From Lactococcus protaetiae (GTDB lineage: Bacteria; Bacillota; Bacilli; Lactobacillales; Streptococcaceae), in NCBI RefSeq assembly GCF_006965445.1, contig NZ_CP041356.1, positions 1,364,001-1,428,000 on the forward strand: 64,000 nt of DNA. The letters run 5' to 3'. The first letter of the stretch is position 1. Each line of letters opens with the position of its first letter. Under the pieces are notes generated by a model that worked only from the letters and a program-made list of their open reading frames with translations, did not search any database and was not told where the DNA came from. The position numbers were made by a program, and so were the translations under genes. This document shows, one piece after another, positions 1 to 8,878 of this stretch.

Positions 1-743
1 CGGTCTTTGAAGACGAAAAATCAGCACGTAATGCTGGGGAAGAACGTGCAAAACGCGCCCAACTGATCAAACGTCAAAGTACACGCCGTGTTAATCTTGA
101 TAATCTCTTTGATACACTCAAAGAGGGTCAAACAAAATCAGTTAATATTATTATCAAAGCCGATGTGCAAGGTTCTGCTGAAGCACTTGCTGCTTCACTT
201 CAAAAAATTGAAGTTGAAGGGGTGAAAGTAGACATCGTTCACTCTGCTGTTGGTGCAATTAGCGAATCTGATATTTCACTTGCTGCGGCATCAAACGCGA
301 TTATTATTGGTTTCAATGTGCGCCCAACAGGTCTTGCGCGTGAACAAGCGGCTCATGAAGAAGTAGATATTCGTTTGCATAGTATCATCTATAAAGTCAT
401 TGAAGAAGTTGAAACTGCCATGCGTGGTATGCTTGATCCAGAGTTCAAAGAAGAAATCATTGGTGAAGCAATTGTTCGTGAAACATTCAACGTTTCTAAA
501 GTTGGCACGATTGCCGGATTTATGGTTATCCGCGGTAAAGTAGCACGTGATGCCTCTGTTCGCGTGATTCGTGATGGAGTTGTCATTCATGATGGTGCCA
601 TTGCTAGCTTGAAGCATTTTAAAGATGACGTCAAAGAAGTCGGAAATGCACAAGAAGGTGGTTTGATGGTCGAAAACTTCAACGACATTGCTATTGATGA
701 CACATTTGAAGTCTACAAAATGGTAGAAATTGAACGTAAATAA
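1..743 (+). CDS. infB: Translation initiation factor IF-2, C-terminal part (5' end outside window)
   Basis: The reading frame is open from the first complete codon at base 3 and encodes the last 246 residues of IF-2, the GTPase that brings initiator fMet-tRNA to the 30S subunit. The visible part holds the end of domain II, the domain III stretch ([15 protein letters not shown], then [15 protein letters not shown]) and the C-terminal fMet-tRNA-binding barrel ([17 protein letters not shown]). The G domain lies upstream of the window. rbfA follows, as in other Firmicutes, but here about 725 bases of repeat-rich spacer separate the two genes. Identification is secure from the protein sequence. 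Confidence 0.97.
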   Translation, partial: VFEDEKSARNAGEERAKRAQLIKRQSTRRVNLDNLFDTLKEGQTKSVNIIIKADVQGSAEALAASLQKIEVEGVKVDIVHSAVGAISESDISLAAASNAIIIGFNVRPTGLAREQAAHEEVDIRLHSIIYKVIEEVETAMRGMLDPEFKEEIIGEAIVRETFNVSKVGTIAGFMVIRGKVARDASVRVIRDGVVIHDGAIASLKHFKDDVKEVGNAQEGGLMVENFNDIAIDDTFEVYKMVEIERK

Positions 744-867
744 TAAGATGTGAATCCGACTACTCTGAAAGGTTGAAAGATGGGAAAATATGGAATTGAG
801 CAAAACTCATTGGAACATTTTATCTTTTTTCACACTTTTCAAGGAGCAAGAAACTCAATTAAGTAAG

Positions 868-1133
868 TTGAAGTTATTACTTCATTGGTGGGGATTCTTT
901 TTCCCCACCAATGTTAGGGCCCAACCTCACATCAAAGATATGAGGTCACCCTGTCCCTGAAGTCTGAGCGCTAAAGCGCTAAGACCCTAGGGCAGTAGAA
1001 CGAAAGCGGAGCTTAGTGCTGCTATCCCGTCACCTTATAGAGGTGGGGGAATTGCGACTAGCCACTAAAGTGGCTAGTCGCAATCGATAGCGTAGCCCAA
1101 AGGTCGGAGATAGCACGCACTTGCTAAGTTAAA
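868..1133 (+). repeat. Mosaic intergenic element 1 (type A ends)
   Basis: The element starts with the near-palindrome TTGAAGTTATTACTTCA, followed by a TTGGTGGGGA...TCCCCACCAA hairpin, and ends with AGCACGCACTTGCTAAGTTAAA. Inside are a CCTCACATC...GATATGAGG hairpin, AGCGCTAAAGCGCT (967-980), and a 12-bp-arm hairpin around CCACTAAAGTGG (1054-1081). The same modules recur in other spacers of this window. Bases 744-867, between infB and this element, show nothing I recognise. Confidence 0.85.
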
Positions 1134-1159
1134 AAGTTCTGTCAATTTTGACAGAACTT
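1134..1159. repeat. Perfect 12-bp inverted repeat downstream of infB
   Basis: AAGTTCTGTCAA and TTGACAGAACTT are separated by two bases. The hairpin lacks a T tract, so it is not a classical terminator. The core is a one-base variant of the CTGTCAGT/ACTGACAG word that is over-represented elsewhere in the window. Confidence 0.6.
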
Positions 1160-1194
1160 ATACTAGTTCATCTTTAATTTTTCCTAGAAAAGTT

Positions 1195-1440
1195 ATTAGA
1201 TGGCTACGCTGTCCATTGGCTGTAAGCTGCTAAATCCGCAATGCCAAGTGGCAATTTCAGATATATTGCCTTGCGACAAATGGGAAAAACAGCGCTTTTC
1301 TCATCCACAACCTTCCACTTTATAGGATAGCTGTTTGCGCTAAATCCGCAACGGATTTGTTAGTTATTTCCTTAGTGGGCTCAGTGAAGTCGACGGCGTA
1401 GCGGAGTAATTTTCAAGTGTTGCGCTTGAAAGCTAAACAG
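1195..1440. repeat. Fragmented repeat modules upstream of rbfA
   Basis: This spacer contains pieces shared with the mosaic elements, including GGCTACGCTGTCCATTGGCTG, a CACTTTATAGGATAGC stretch also found near 18242, and GCGTAGCGGAG. No intact element ends are visible, so I read it as a decayed or partial copy. No coding capacity is seen before the rbfA ribosome binding site at 1457-1462. Confidence 0.5.
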
Positions 1441-1468
1441 GGTTAAATTTCAAATGAAAGGAAAAAAT

Positions 1469-1827
1469 ATGGGAAATTCATTTCGTAGTGACCGTGTTGC
1501 TGTAGAAATTCAACGCGAAATTAATGATATTTTGCGCAATAAAGTGCGTGATCCCGAGTGCAAGACGTAAACATTACAGATGTTCAAGTCACAGGGGATT
1601 TGAGTCAAGCTACGGTTTATTATAGTTTGTTGTCAAATCTTGCTTCCGATAATGAGAAAGCAGCGACAGCTTTGAAAAAAGCAACAGGTCTATTCAAAAG
1701 TGAACTCGCTAAACGTATGACAATTTTTAAAATTCCAGATTTAACTTTTGCTAAAGATGAATCTGTGGAATATGGCTCAAAAATTGATGAACTCTTGCGC
1801 GGTTTGAATAACAAATCAGAATATTGA
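1469..1827 (+). CDS. rbfA: Ribosome-binding factor A, with an apparent -1 frameshift
   Basis: RbfA binds the 30S subunit during late maturation of the 16S rRNA 5' end. ATG at 1469 follows AAAGGA with good spacing and opens [21 protein letters not shown]. The frame breaks at 1553-1555, where CCC stands for an expected CCCC (RDP-RVQDV). From there the protein continues in the other frame to 1827 ([13 protein letters not shown]...). The restored protein is 119 residues, normal for the family. The gene is important for growth, and the lost base lies in a C run, so I favour sequence error over a real mutation. The TGA stop at 1825-1827 lies inside the left end of the next repeat element. Confidence 0.93.
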
Positions 1828-2162
1828 AGTGACTACTTCATTGCTGGGAGATTCTTTCCCCTTGTCAATGTAAGGGCGCAATCTCTAGGTGTAACAACTA
1901 AGCGACCTGTACGCAGCTAAAGCTGCAACTTAACATCAAAGATATGGACTATACCTCCGGTTTGATACCACAGGTATCAAAGTTCGCCACGGTGCTACGT
2001 GCTTCGCACGCCGTTCTGCGAACGCTCTACGCAACTTCGTTGCTCCGCTGTCCGTTTGCTTAACTGCTAAAGCCCCAAGAGCAAAAGGCAAAGCCACAAG
2101 TCGAGTCGCAAATCGCCAAGACTCTAGGGCAGTAGAACGAAAGTAGCACTTGCTAAGTTAAA
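1824..2162 (+). repeat. Mosaic intergenic element 2 (type A ends)
   Basis: It begins TTGAAGTGACTACTTCA, and its TGA is the rbfA stop codon. It ends AGCACTTGCTAAGTTAAA. Inside are a CTAGGTGTAACAACTAAGCG module, hairpin GCAGCTAAAGCTGC (1913-1926), a long module with GTGCTTCGCACGCC and AACTTCGTTGCTCCGCTG, and ACTCTAGGGCAGTAGAACG. Confidence 0.85.
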
Positions 2163-2180
2163 GTAATACTTCGTCATAAG

Positions 2181-2214
2181 TATAAAAAGAAAGTATAATT
2201 ACTTTCTTTTTATA
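2181..2214. terminator. Bidirectional terminator between rbfA and the LacI gene
   Basis: The arms TATAAAAAGAAAGT and ACTTTCTTTTTATA are perfectly complementary over 14 bp, with a six-base loop and T/A runs on both sides. It lies between two convergent genes and overlaps the stop codon of the minus-strand gene. Confidence 0.85.
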
Positions 2215-3202
2215 TATTCAAAGGATGAACCGTTCCTAGCTCCAAAAGCTGTGGTAAGATTTGTTTATGGATATAGGGAGAATCTGGAACAGCCAGACGC
2301 TCAGACATAGTAATGACAGCTTGCTTACCCATATAAGATAGATCGGTACTAATGTTTGTTATTTTAGGATTAGACATTTGTGTAAATTCAGTATTATCAA
2401 AGCAAATAATGCTAATGTCTTCAGGAATCTGATATTTTTCCGATTGTAAATAGTAATTGAGGATATATGCAAGGCCAGAGTTAACGCAGAACCAAGCATC
2501 AGGCATCTGTTTAATTTCTTTTAATTTTGAAAAGAGTTCAGCTTGATTTTCCTTAATTTTGGTAATTAAAATTTTAGAATCTAAATCAATGTCATGCTCT
2601 TTCAAAGCACGTTGATAACCTCGGAAACGTTCTAAATAACTTGGTGAAAAATCAATATCTCCAATAAAACCAATTTTTTTACAATGATGTTTAATTAGGA
2701 ATTCAACTGCACTATAAGCACCGTCTGTATTCTTAGTTAAAACACAATCAGTTAAAAACTTAGGACTATGATGGTCAACTACAACACAAGGAATTCCTTG
2801 ATTAACAATGTTAGAAATATAATCATCTGTAATGTGAGAAACAATAAAAATTCCACTGTAATTTGTTAAATTTGCAGGTAATTGATTTTCTTGAATCATT
2901 TCGGAAGTTACAGCTAAAGTTGTAGTCTTAAAGTTTTTTAGCGTACAATTATAATCAATACTTTTAATAATTTCACCAAAAAAACTTACTTGAGAAAGAG
3001 CAAACTCAGTTGCTAATATTAGAAACTCACCTTGAATTCTTTTATTTTGTTTAACATATTTATAACCCAACTCGTCAGCCTTACTGCGGACGAGTTTTTT
3101 GGTTTCTTCGCTGACACCAGGAGCATCTCGTAATGCTTGAGAAACAGAATTTTTAGAGATGTCTAAGGCATCAGCAATCATTTGCATCGAAACTTGTTTC
3201 AT
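2210..3202 (-). CDS. LacI/GalR-family transcriptional regulator of the mannoside locus
   Basis: This is a 330-residue one-component repressor. The N-terminus shows the LacI helix-turn-helix and hinge helix (QMIADALDISKNSVSQALRDA, residues 6-26, then VRSKADELGY). It is followed by a periplasmic-binding-protein-like sensor domain (GIFIVSHITDD, IGFIGDIDFSPSYLERFRGY, ICFDNTEFTQMSNPKITNIS). It is divergent from the ABC importer/glycosidase operon. A LacI-type palindrome sits just downstream of that operon's promoter (3363-3376), so it is the probable local repressor. The ligand is inferred to be the imported oligosaccharide or a breakdown product. Confidence 0.9.
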   Translation of the reverse strand: MKQVSMQMIADALDISKNSVSQALRDAPGVSEETKKLVRSKADELGYKYVKQNKRIQGEFLILATEFALSQVSFFGEIIKSIDYNCTLKNFKTTTLAVTSEMIQENQLPANLTNYSGIFIVSHITDDYISNIVNQGIPCVVVDHHSPKFLTDCVLTKNTDGAYSAVEFLIKHHCKKIGFIGDIDFSPSYLERFRGYQRALKEHDIDLDSKILITKIKENQAELFSKLKEIKQMPDAWFCVNSGLAYILNYYLQSEKYQIPEDISIICFDNTEFTQMSNPKITNISTDLSYMGKQAVITMSERLAVPDSPYIHKQILPQLLELGTVHPLNI

Positions 3203-3320
3203 TATTTTTTACCTTACAAATTTTATATTTAATATCTTTATTATATATTTTTATCTGATAAAATCAAGGATTTTATTGTTGCTTAATAAAATAATTTTTT
3301 GTAATTATTAAAAATAATTA

Positions 3321-3376
3321 TTGACAATAACGTTAAAGATTATTATAATATATTTGTGAATTAGAAAGCGGTTTCT
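3321..3376 (+). promoter_or_regulatory. Promoter and LacI-type operator of the sugar operon
   Basis: TTGACA (3321-3326) and TATAAT (3344-3349) are separated by exactly 17 bases. AGAAAGCGGTTTCT (3363-3376), a palindrome centred on CG as LacI-family operators are, covers the expected start of the transcript. It differs from the CcpA cre consensus at the TG position. Bases 3203-3320 hold AT-rich sequence that presumably carries the regulator's own promoter. Confidence 0.8.
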
Positions 3377-3425
3377 GATTTGATATTATTAAGTGAAATA
3401 ACCTAGGATTTTACTTGATAATAAA

Positions 3426-4035
3426 TCAAAGTGATTACTTCACTACTGGGGATTTTTTACCCCTACCGATGTTAAGGTAAAGCCTTATATCAAAGTGCTA
3501 TAGGCAGGAGAATGAAGTCAAGACTTATTCAGTGAGCCACTGAATTTAAGGTACAACTTCTAGGTGTAACAACTAAGCGACCTATACGCAGCTAAAGCTG
3601 CAACAGTCTGCTTAACATCTTCGATATGAGGTCACACCTCCGCTTCGCTTCGTTATCCATTCGTTCTATCTACGCTTTGCTACGTTGTCGATTTCACTAA
3701 CCGGTTAAATTCGGAAGTTCAAATCGCAATCGACTAAAGTCGCAAGGCGAAGTGGTCTTGTCCAAGAAGCCTAGGCGCTAAAATCGCCAACGCCAAATGG
3801 CAAGCAAACGGACAGCGGAGCAACGAAGTTGCGTAGACCGTTCGTAGAACGGCGTGCGAAACACATAGCGCCTTAGCGAACCATTTCGCCTTGCTGCTTT
3901 AGCAGTTTAGAGCGAATGGATACCCGTGGTGCATCGACAACGTAGCCCGAAGCACGCACTTACTTCGACAAAAGTGGAGCTTAGTGATTCCTAACGCTCT
4001 CCTTAAATGGAGTTAGCAAGTATTTGCTAAGTGAA
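3426..4035 (+). repeat. Mosaic intergenic element 3, inside the sugar operon leader
   Basis: A compound element of about 610 bp. It has a type A left end (TCAAAGTGATTACTTCA), an internal type B left end (ATGAAGTCAAGACTTATTCAG near 3512), a CTAGGTGTAACAACTAAGCG module, the CACGCCGTTCTACGAACGG module in reverse orientation, and a right end TATTTGCTAAGTG. It lies between the operon promoter and the first gene, so a transcript from that promoter would carry about 700 bases of structured leader. Confidence 0.8.
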
Positions 4036-4070
4036 GGCTTTTAACAAATAAAAATTAGGAGAATTTCGAA

Positions 4071-5381
4071 ATGAAATTTGGAAAAACGTTAACAATTTCA
4101 TCCGTTGCACTTGCAAGTCTAGTTTTACTTGCTGCGTGTGGGAACTCAAAAGGAAATGATGCAACAGGTAAAACAACAATAACTTTTTGGGCAGCACCCA
4201 ATCCAACTCAATTGACTTTCTGGAATAAAATGGCCAAAAATTATGAAGCTAAACATCCAGACGTTGATGTAAAAGTTTCAGAAATGAAGAATTCACCAAC
4301 TTCTGAAGCGTATATTCAATCAGCGATTGCATCTAAAACTGCACCAACAATGTCCGAAAATATCAGTCGTAGCTTTGCAGCGCAACTTTCAGAAAGTAAA
4401 GCAATTATCCCATTAAACAAACAAGTAACTTTTGACAGCATTGTGAAAGCTAGAGATATGTCTAAAACGATTGCTCCTTGGAAGTTTTCCGATGGCAATC
4501 AATATGTTCTTCCTGTTTATTCTAATCCTATCTTTATGGCTTGGCGTCTAGATAAACTAAAAGAGCTTGGATTTGATAAAGCGCCTACAACATATTCAGA
4601 ATTAGAAGCAGTAGCCGCAAAGCTTAAAGGAAATAAGAACTTATCACTTTGGGCTGCTCCAGCTTTAGTAGACCCGACAGCATATCAACGATGGTTTGAC
4701 TATTTCCCATTATATTATGCAGCAAGTAATGGTGCCGATTGGGTCAAAAATGGAAAATATGTTGCAGACTCTTCTTCAAATAAACAAGTATTTGAATTGA
4801 TGAGTACTCTTGCTAAAGATAATGTTTTACAAACTGGAGCAGCAACAAATCCATTTGAAAACGGCAATTCATTGATTGAAGTGACAGGAGCATGGGTATT
4901 TGCAAACTGGACAACTCAATTTCCAGACTTACAATATAATAAAACTTACACAATCACTCCGCCAGTTGTACCAGATGATATGAGCGCTAAAGGAAATATC
5001 AATACTTATTCGGATGCAAAAGGTGTGGCAATTTATGCTTCGGCGACTAAAGCACAACAGAAGGCAGCAATGGACTTTTTGAAGTTTGTCTTTAGTGATT
5101 CAAAAAATGATTTGACATGGCTTAATGATACAAGTTTAACCCCTGCTCGTGATGATGTCACTACAAACCCAACATTTACTTCGTATTTTGATAAAAATCC
5201 TCAAATGAAAGTGATTGCGGATATGATTCCAAATGCTATTCCAGCAATTGACAATTCAAAATATAATGATATCCAACAAGCCTTTGGAACGGACTCATGG
5301 ATTCCAGTTGTGCAAGGTAAAATGACTCCAGAAAAAGCAGTGACAGCTGCAAAAACAGCAGTTAATGGAAAACTACAATAA
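4071..5381 (+). CDS. Sugar ABC transporter, substrate-binding lipoprotein
   Basis: A 436-residue extracellular solute-binding protein of the carbohydrate (family 1, MalE/UgpB-like) type. The lipoprotein signal is clear: MKFGKTL, a hydrophobic stretch, then lipobox LLAAC with the lipidated Cys at residue 23. ATG at 4071 is preceded by AGGAGA (4057-4062). It is first in an operon with two permease genes, a GH13 enzyme, a DUF1861 protein and a GH130 enzyme, which points to a glucoside/mannoside oligosaccharide as substrate. No ATPase gene is present, so a shared MsmK/MalK-type ATPase encoded elsewhere is likely. Confidence 0.9.
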   Translation: MKFGKTLTISSVALASLVLLAACGNSKGNDATGKTTITFWAAPNPTQLTFWNKMAKNYEAKHPDVDVKVSEMKNSPTSEAYIQSAIASKTAPTMSENISRSFAAQLSESKAIIPLNKQVTFDSIVKARDMSKTIAPWKFSDGNQYVLPVYSNPIFMAWRLDKLKELGFDKAPTTYSELEAVAAKLKGNKNLSLWAAPALVDPTAYQRWFDYFPLYYAASNGADWVKNGKYVADSSSNKQVFELMSTLAKDNVLQTGAATNPFENGNSLIEVTGAWVFANWTTQFPDLQYNKTYTITPPVVPDDMSAKGNINTYSDAKGVAIYASATKAQQKAAMDFLKFVFSDSKNDLTWLNDTSLTPARDDVTTNPTFTSYFDKNPQMKVIADMIPNAIPAIDNSKYNDIQQAFGTDSWIPVVQGKMTPEKAVTAAKTAVNGKLQ

Positions 5382-6255
5382 TGACAAAAAACAATAAAAT
5401 TGGGTGGCTGTTTTCAGCCCCTATCTTATATTCACAATAATATTTTTCTTATTACCACTCTTTTGGTCAATATGGCTGGCTATAACAGACTGGAATATGA
5501 TTTCACCTAATATTAACTTTGTTGGTTTAGAGAACTTTGTTAACGCAGTTAAAAGCCCAGCAGTCCATTCAGCATTCTTTGTTACTTATGAGTTTTTGCT
5601 CGTATTTGTTCCTATGGCGATGGTTTTATCTATGATTGTGGCACTTTTGGTTCATCATTTACCAAGACTAAAGGGATTGTTCATGGTTGTGTTCTTTTTA
5701 CCTTATCTTTCCAGTGGCGTTGTTACTTCGTTGATTGTTAAAGGTTTGCTTTCATATAATGGTCCTTTTAATAGCTGGTTGAGAAATAGTTTTGATATTA
5801 ATATAAACTGGATACAAAATCCTCATACAGTTATTCCGATTATTTCTTTAATGATTGCATGGAAAATGTCTGGATATTACGGTTTGATATTAGTTTCTGG
5901 TTTACAAAATATTAATGGTGAAATCTATGAATCGGTCGCACTTGATGGAGCTTCTTCATGGAAAACATTTTGGAAAATTACTTTTCCAATGCTCTACCCA
6001 GCATTTTACACAGTGATGGTGCTTGCAATAGGTATAAGTTTTGGGATTTTTACCGAAGTGTATCAATTAACAGGAGGCGGACCTAATTATGCAACAAACA
6101 CATGGCAAATGGAAATCTATAATCAAGCTTTCCAAAATTTGAATAGCGGATATGCCTCAGCAATTGCTTTAATCTCTAGCGTAGTGACTTTTGCATCAAT
6201 AGGAGTTATCCGAAAATTACTTGAAAAATGGGGGAAACATAATGGTTGGTCATAA
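5381..6255 (+). CDS. Sugar ABC transporter permease 1 (MalF/UgpA-like), with an apparent -1 frameshift
   Basis: A membrane component of a carbohydrate importer. ATG at 5381 overlaps the preceding stop codon (TAATG) and gives MTKNNKIGWLFSAP. The frame then breaks in a C run at 5418-5421, where four C are present and five are expected. The rest (YLIFTIIFFLLPLFWSIWLAITDWN...) follows in the shifted frame. The restored length is 291 residues with about six membrane spans. The EAA loop contacting the ATPase is seen as YESVALDGASSWKTFWKITFPM. The start is assigned from the coupled ATG and family-typical N-terminus, not from the GTG at 5404. Confidence 0.9.
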
Positions 6256-7075
6256 GAAAAAAGGGAAAACCATTGCACTTTATATAAGTACGATTATTTT
6301 TGCCTTGATTATGGTATTTCCTTTTATCTATCTAGTCTTAAATTCATTTGCTGTGTGGAATGAAGTAGACCAAAAAATAATTCCAGCACACTTTACTTTA
6401 CGTTCTTGGACCTTTTTGTTTGGTGGAGCTACAACAAGTGCAGCTGTGCCATGGATTGGAGCTTTTGTTCATACGTTTATTGTGGCGACAATATCAACAG
6501 TTTTGATGGTTGTTATTGGCTTAATGGTGGGCTATGCTTTGGCTAAAGTTGAATTTCGGGGAAAGAAATTTGTGGATAATTTTATTTTATTTCAAATGTT
6601 TTTCCCAGCGATTATTTTGCTTATTCCCCAGTTTCTATTGATTACTCATTTGCATATGCTTGATACTTTTGCAGGGATGATTATTCCTACTATGGTAAGT
6701 TTATGGGCGATTTTTATGTATACTAACTTTTTCAAGGCAATTCCAGATACACTATTGGAAGCTGCAAAAATGGATGGTGCAACTGATTTAACGATTCTTT
6801 TTCGTATCATATTGCCAATGTCTAAATCAATCACGACAGTAATTTTCCTTTTCTTATATACAGATAGGTGGACAAATCTACTTTGGGACATGATTGTATC
6901 CAAGAGTAATAGCACAATTACTTTAAATGTGTTGGTTTCACAAATGTTTGGACCTTATGCTTCATATCCAGGACCGATGTATGCAGCAAGTGTTCTTTTG
7001 ACTCTTCCCTTGATTATTTTATTCCTTCTTTTTTCGAAGCGGTTCCAAGAAGGAATGCAATTTAGTTTGAAATGA
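6242..7075 (+). CDS. Sugar ABC transporter permease 2 (MalG/UgpE-like)
   Basis: The second membrane subunit of the importer, 277 residues with six predicted spans. The EAA loop is LLEAAKMDGATDLTILFRIILPM. ATG at 6242 follows a GGGGGA ribosome binding site and overlaps the end of the first permease gene by 14 bases, so the two are translationally coupled. An in-frame ATG at 6221 exists but has no ribosome binding site. Confidence 0.92.
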   Translation: MVGHKKKGKTIALYISTIIFALIMVFPFIYLVLNSFAVWNEVDQKIIPAHFTLRSWTFLFGGATTSAAVPWIGAFVHTFIVATISTVLMVVIGLMVGYALAKVEFRGKKFVDNFILFQMFFPAIILLIPQFLLITHLHMLDTFAGMIIPTMVSLWAIFMYTNFFKAIPDTLLEAAKMDGATDLTILFRIILPMSKSITTVIFLFLYTDRWTNLLWDMIVSKSNSTITLNVLVSQMFGPYASYPGPMYAASVLLTLPLIILFLLFSKRFQEGMQFSLK

Positions 7076-7081
7076 GAACAT

Positions 7082-8878
7082 ATGTGGTGGAAAAATTCAG
7101 TATTTTATGAGATATACCTTGCTTCATTTTATGATAGTAATGACGATGGAATCGGAGATATTCAAGGGGTGATTGATAAAATTCCTTACTTGAATACTTT
7201 GGGCATTACAGGAATTTGGTTGACACCATTTTATCCATCTCCCAAAGTTGATAATGGGTATGATGTTTCAGATTACTGTGATGTCGCTTCAGAGTATGGA
7301 ACAATTAAAGATTTGAAAGAACTGCTTGATAAAGCACATCAAAGTGGAATTAAAGTGATTGCTGATTTAGTGATTAATCATACATCCACAGAGCATACTT
7401 GGTTTAAAGATATAAGCAAAAAAGAGTGGTATATTTGGCGACAATTACCCAATAATTGGGAATCATTTTTTGGAGGAAGCGCTTGGGAGTTTGATGAACG
7501 ATTTAAGGAATATTATTATCATAGTTTTTCTAAAGAGCAGGCAGACTTAAACTGGGCAAATCCCAAAGTAAAATGTGCAATCTGGGAGGTTATAGATTTT
7601 TGGATTGATTTAGGAATAGATGGTTTTAGACTTGATGTAATCAACAATCTATCCACTTCTAATGAATTTTTTGATAACCCTATCAATGAAGAAGGACAAC
7701 AAGTTCATCTTTATGATGTAAATCAGCAAGGAATTACAGAGGTTATAAAAGAGCTTAAAAAACATATTTTTGAAAAAGGAAGAGAGTTATTTACAGTTGG
7801 AGAGATTAGTTCGTCAAGTTTAGAAATAATAGAGTCTTATTCAGATAGTATGTTGTTAGATGTCACGTTTAATTTTAACTTTGGCTCGTTAGAAGAGTTT
7901 TCAGTAGAAAAAATATTCTGCGAACTACTTGCTATGAAAAAAGTTTATGATGACGGTCGAAGACCAACTTTCTTTTTTAACAGTCATGATATGTCACGTT
8001 CGTGGAATCGTTTAGCTAGTGAGAATCTTGAACGTTATCGTCAGCTAGCAGTCCTAACTCTAATCAATGCTGGTGTTTCATTTCTCTTTCAAGGGGAAGA
8101 ATTAGGAATTGGAGATTATCTCCCAGGTGAAGTTTCTGATATACGGGATATTCAAGCAATCAATAAATATAACGAAACTAAAGATATTGTGGCAGCTAAT
8201 GAAGTCAATAGAGATCGTTCCAGAGGGATGATTCCTTGGGAGAGTTTAACCAAGCAAGTACCTGCTATCTACGCTGTCCATCCACCACAGGTATCCATTC
8301 GCTCTAAGTTGCTAAAGCAGCAAGGCGAAATGGTTCGCTACGGTGCTACGTGTTTTGCACGCCGTTCTGCGAACGCGAACGGTCTACGCAACTTCGTTGC
8401 TCCGCTGTCCGTTTGCTTGGCTGCTAAAGCAACAAGAGCAAAAGGCAAAGCACCTAGTCGGAGTGGCAACTCCCCCACCTCTTTAGGTGGAGGGATAAGC
8501 AGCACTAAGCTTTGCTTTCGTTCTACTAACCCAGTGGGAGAGAAAGGAGCTCCCACTGATGAAGTAATCACTTCAAAATCGGATGCGTGGATAGGTCAAG
8601 GAAAGAAAAATAAAAAATCAAAGGAAATTTTTGACTTCTACAAGCAATTGATTCAACTTAAAAAAGATTATTTAAATGGAGAGAGTACATTTGATAAGAT
8701 AAGCTGCTCAGGTGAGGTATTACAATACAAAATGGGAAATTTGATTGTTTTACTGAACTTTGGTGTAGAAAGTTATTATTTTCCAATAGCAGAAGAGAAA
8801 ATAGTATTGAAGTATAACTATGAGAACTTTCAGTTATTGGGTGGTGGAATAGTGATAGGAAAGGAAAAGGATGTTTAA
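7082..8878 (+). CDS. GH13 alpha-glucosidase-type enzyme carrying an in-frame repeat insertion
   Basis: An alpha-amylase superfamily enzyme similar to oligo-1,6-glucosidases. The barrel motifs are intact: DLVINH (95-100), nucleophile Asp185 in GFRLDV, acid/base Glu241 in VGEIS, and the HD pair 302-303 in FNSHDMSRSW. After NRDRSRGMIPWES the frame runs through about 111 codons (8245-8577) that are a mosaic repeat element and look nothing like a glycosidase. It then returns to family-like sequence (DAWIGQGKKNKKSKEIFDFYKQLIQL). All catalytic residues lie before the insertion, so activity is possible but uncertain. The gene follows the permeases by seven bases and probably hydrolyses the imported glycoside in the cytoplasm. 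Confidence 0.85.
   Translation: MWWKNSVFYEIYLASFYDSNDDGIGDIQGVIDKIPYLNTLGITGIWLTPFYPSPKVDNGYDVSDYCDVASEYGTIKDLKELLDKAHQSGIKVIADLVINHTSTEHTWFKDISKKEWYIWRQLPNNWESFFGGSAWEFDERFKEYYYHSFSKEQADLNWANPKVKCAIWEVIDFWIDLGIDGFRLDVINNLSTSNEFFDNPINEEGQQVHLYDVNQQGITEVIKELKKHIFEKGRELFTVGEISSSSLEIIESYSDSMLLDVTFNFNFGSLEEFSVEKIFCELLAMKKVYDDGRRPTFFFNSHDMSRSWNRLASENLERYRQLAVLTLINAGVSFLFQGEELGIGDYLPGEVSDIRDIQAINKYNETKDIVAANEVNRDRSRGMIPWESLTKQVPAIYAVHPPQVSIRSKLLKQQGEMVRYGATCFARRSANANGLRNFVAPLSVCLAAKATRAKGKAPSRSGNSPTSLGGGISSTKLCFRSTNPVGEKGAPTDEVITSKSDAWIGQGKKNKKSKEIFDFYKQLIQLKKDYLNGESTFDKISCSGEVLQYKMGNLIVLLNFGVESYYFPIAEEKIVLKYNYENFQLLGGGIVIGKEKDV
8245..8577 (-). repeat. Mosaic element 4, inserted in frame in the GH13 gene
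   Basis: Both ends are recognisable: TTTAACCAAGCAAG on the left and TGAAGTAATCACTTCAA on the right, that is, a type A element in reverse orientation. It shares modules with the elements near 1980-2150 and 22270-22340 (GTGCTACGTG, CGCCGTTCTGCGAACG, AACTTCGTTGCTCCGCTG). Its span is about 333 bp, a multiple of three, and contains no stop in the gene's frame. Confidence 0.88.

Noticed and set aside
3360-3379. CcpA cre site at the sugar operon
   Set aside because: The palindrome lacks the TG at positions 2-3 of the cre consensus and is placed like a local LacI-family operator.
5404-6255. GTG at 5404 as the true start of permease 1
   Set aside because: It removes the family-typical N-terminus, has no ribosome site, and the coupled ATG at 5381 is explained by one missing C.
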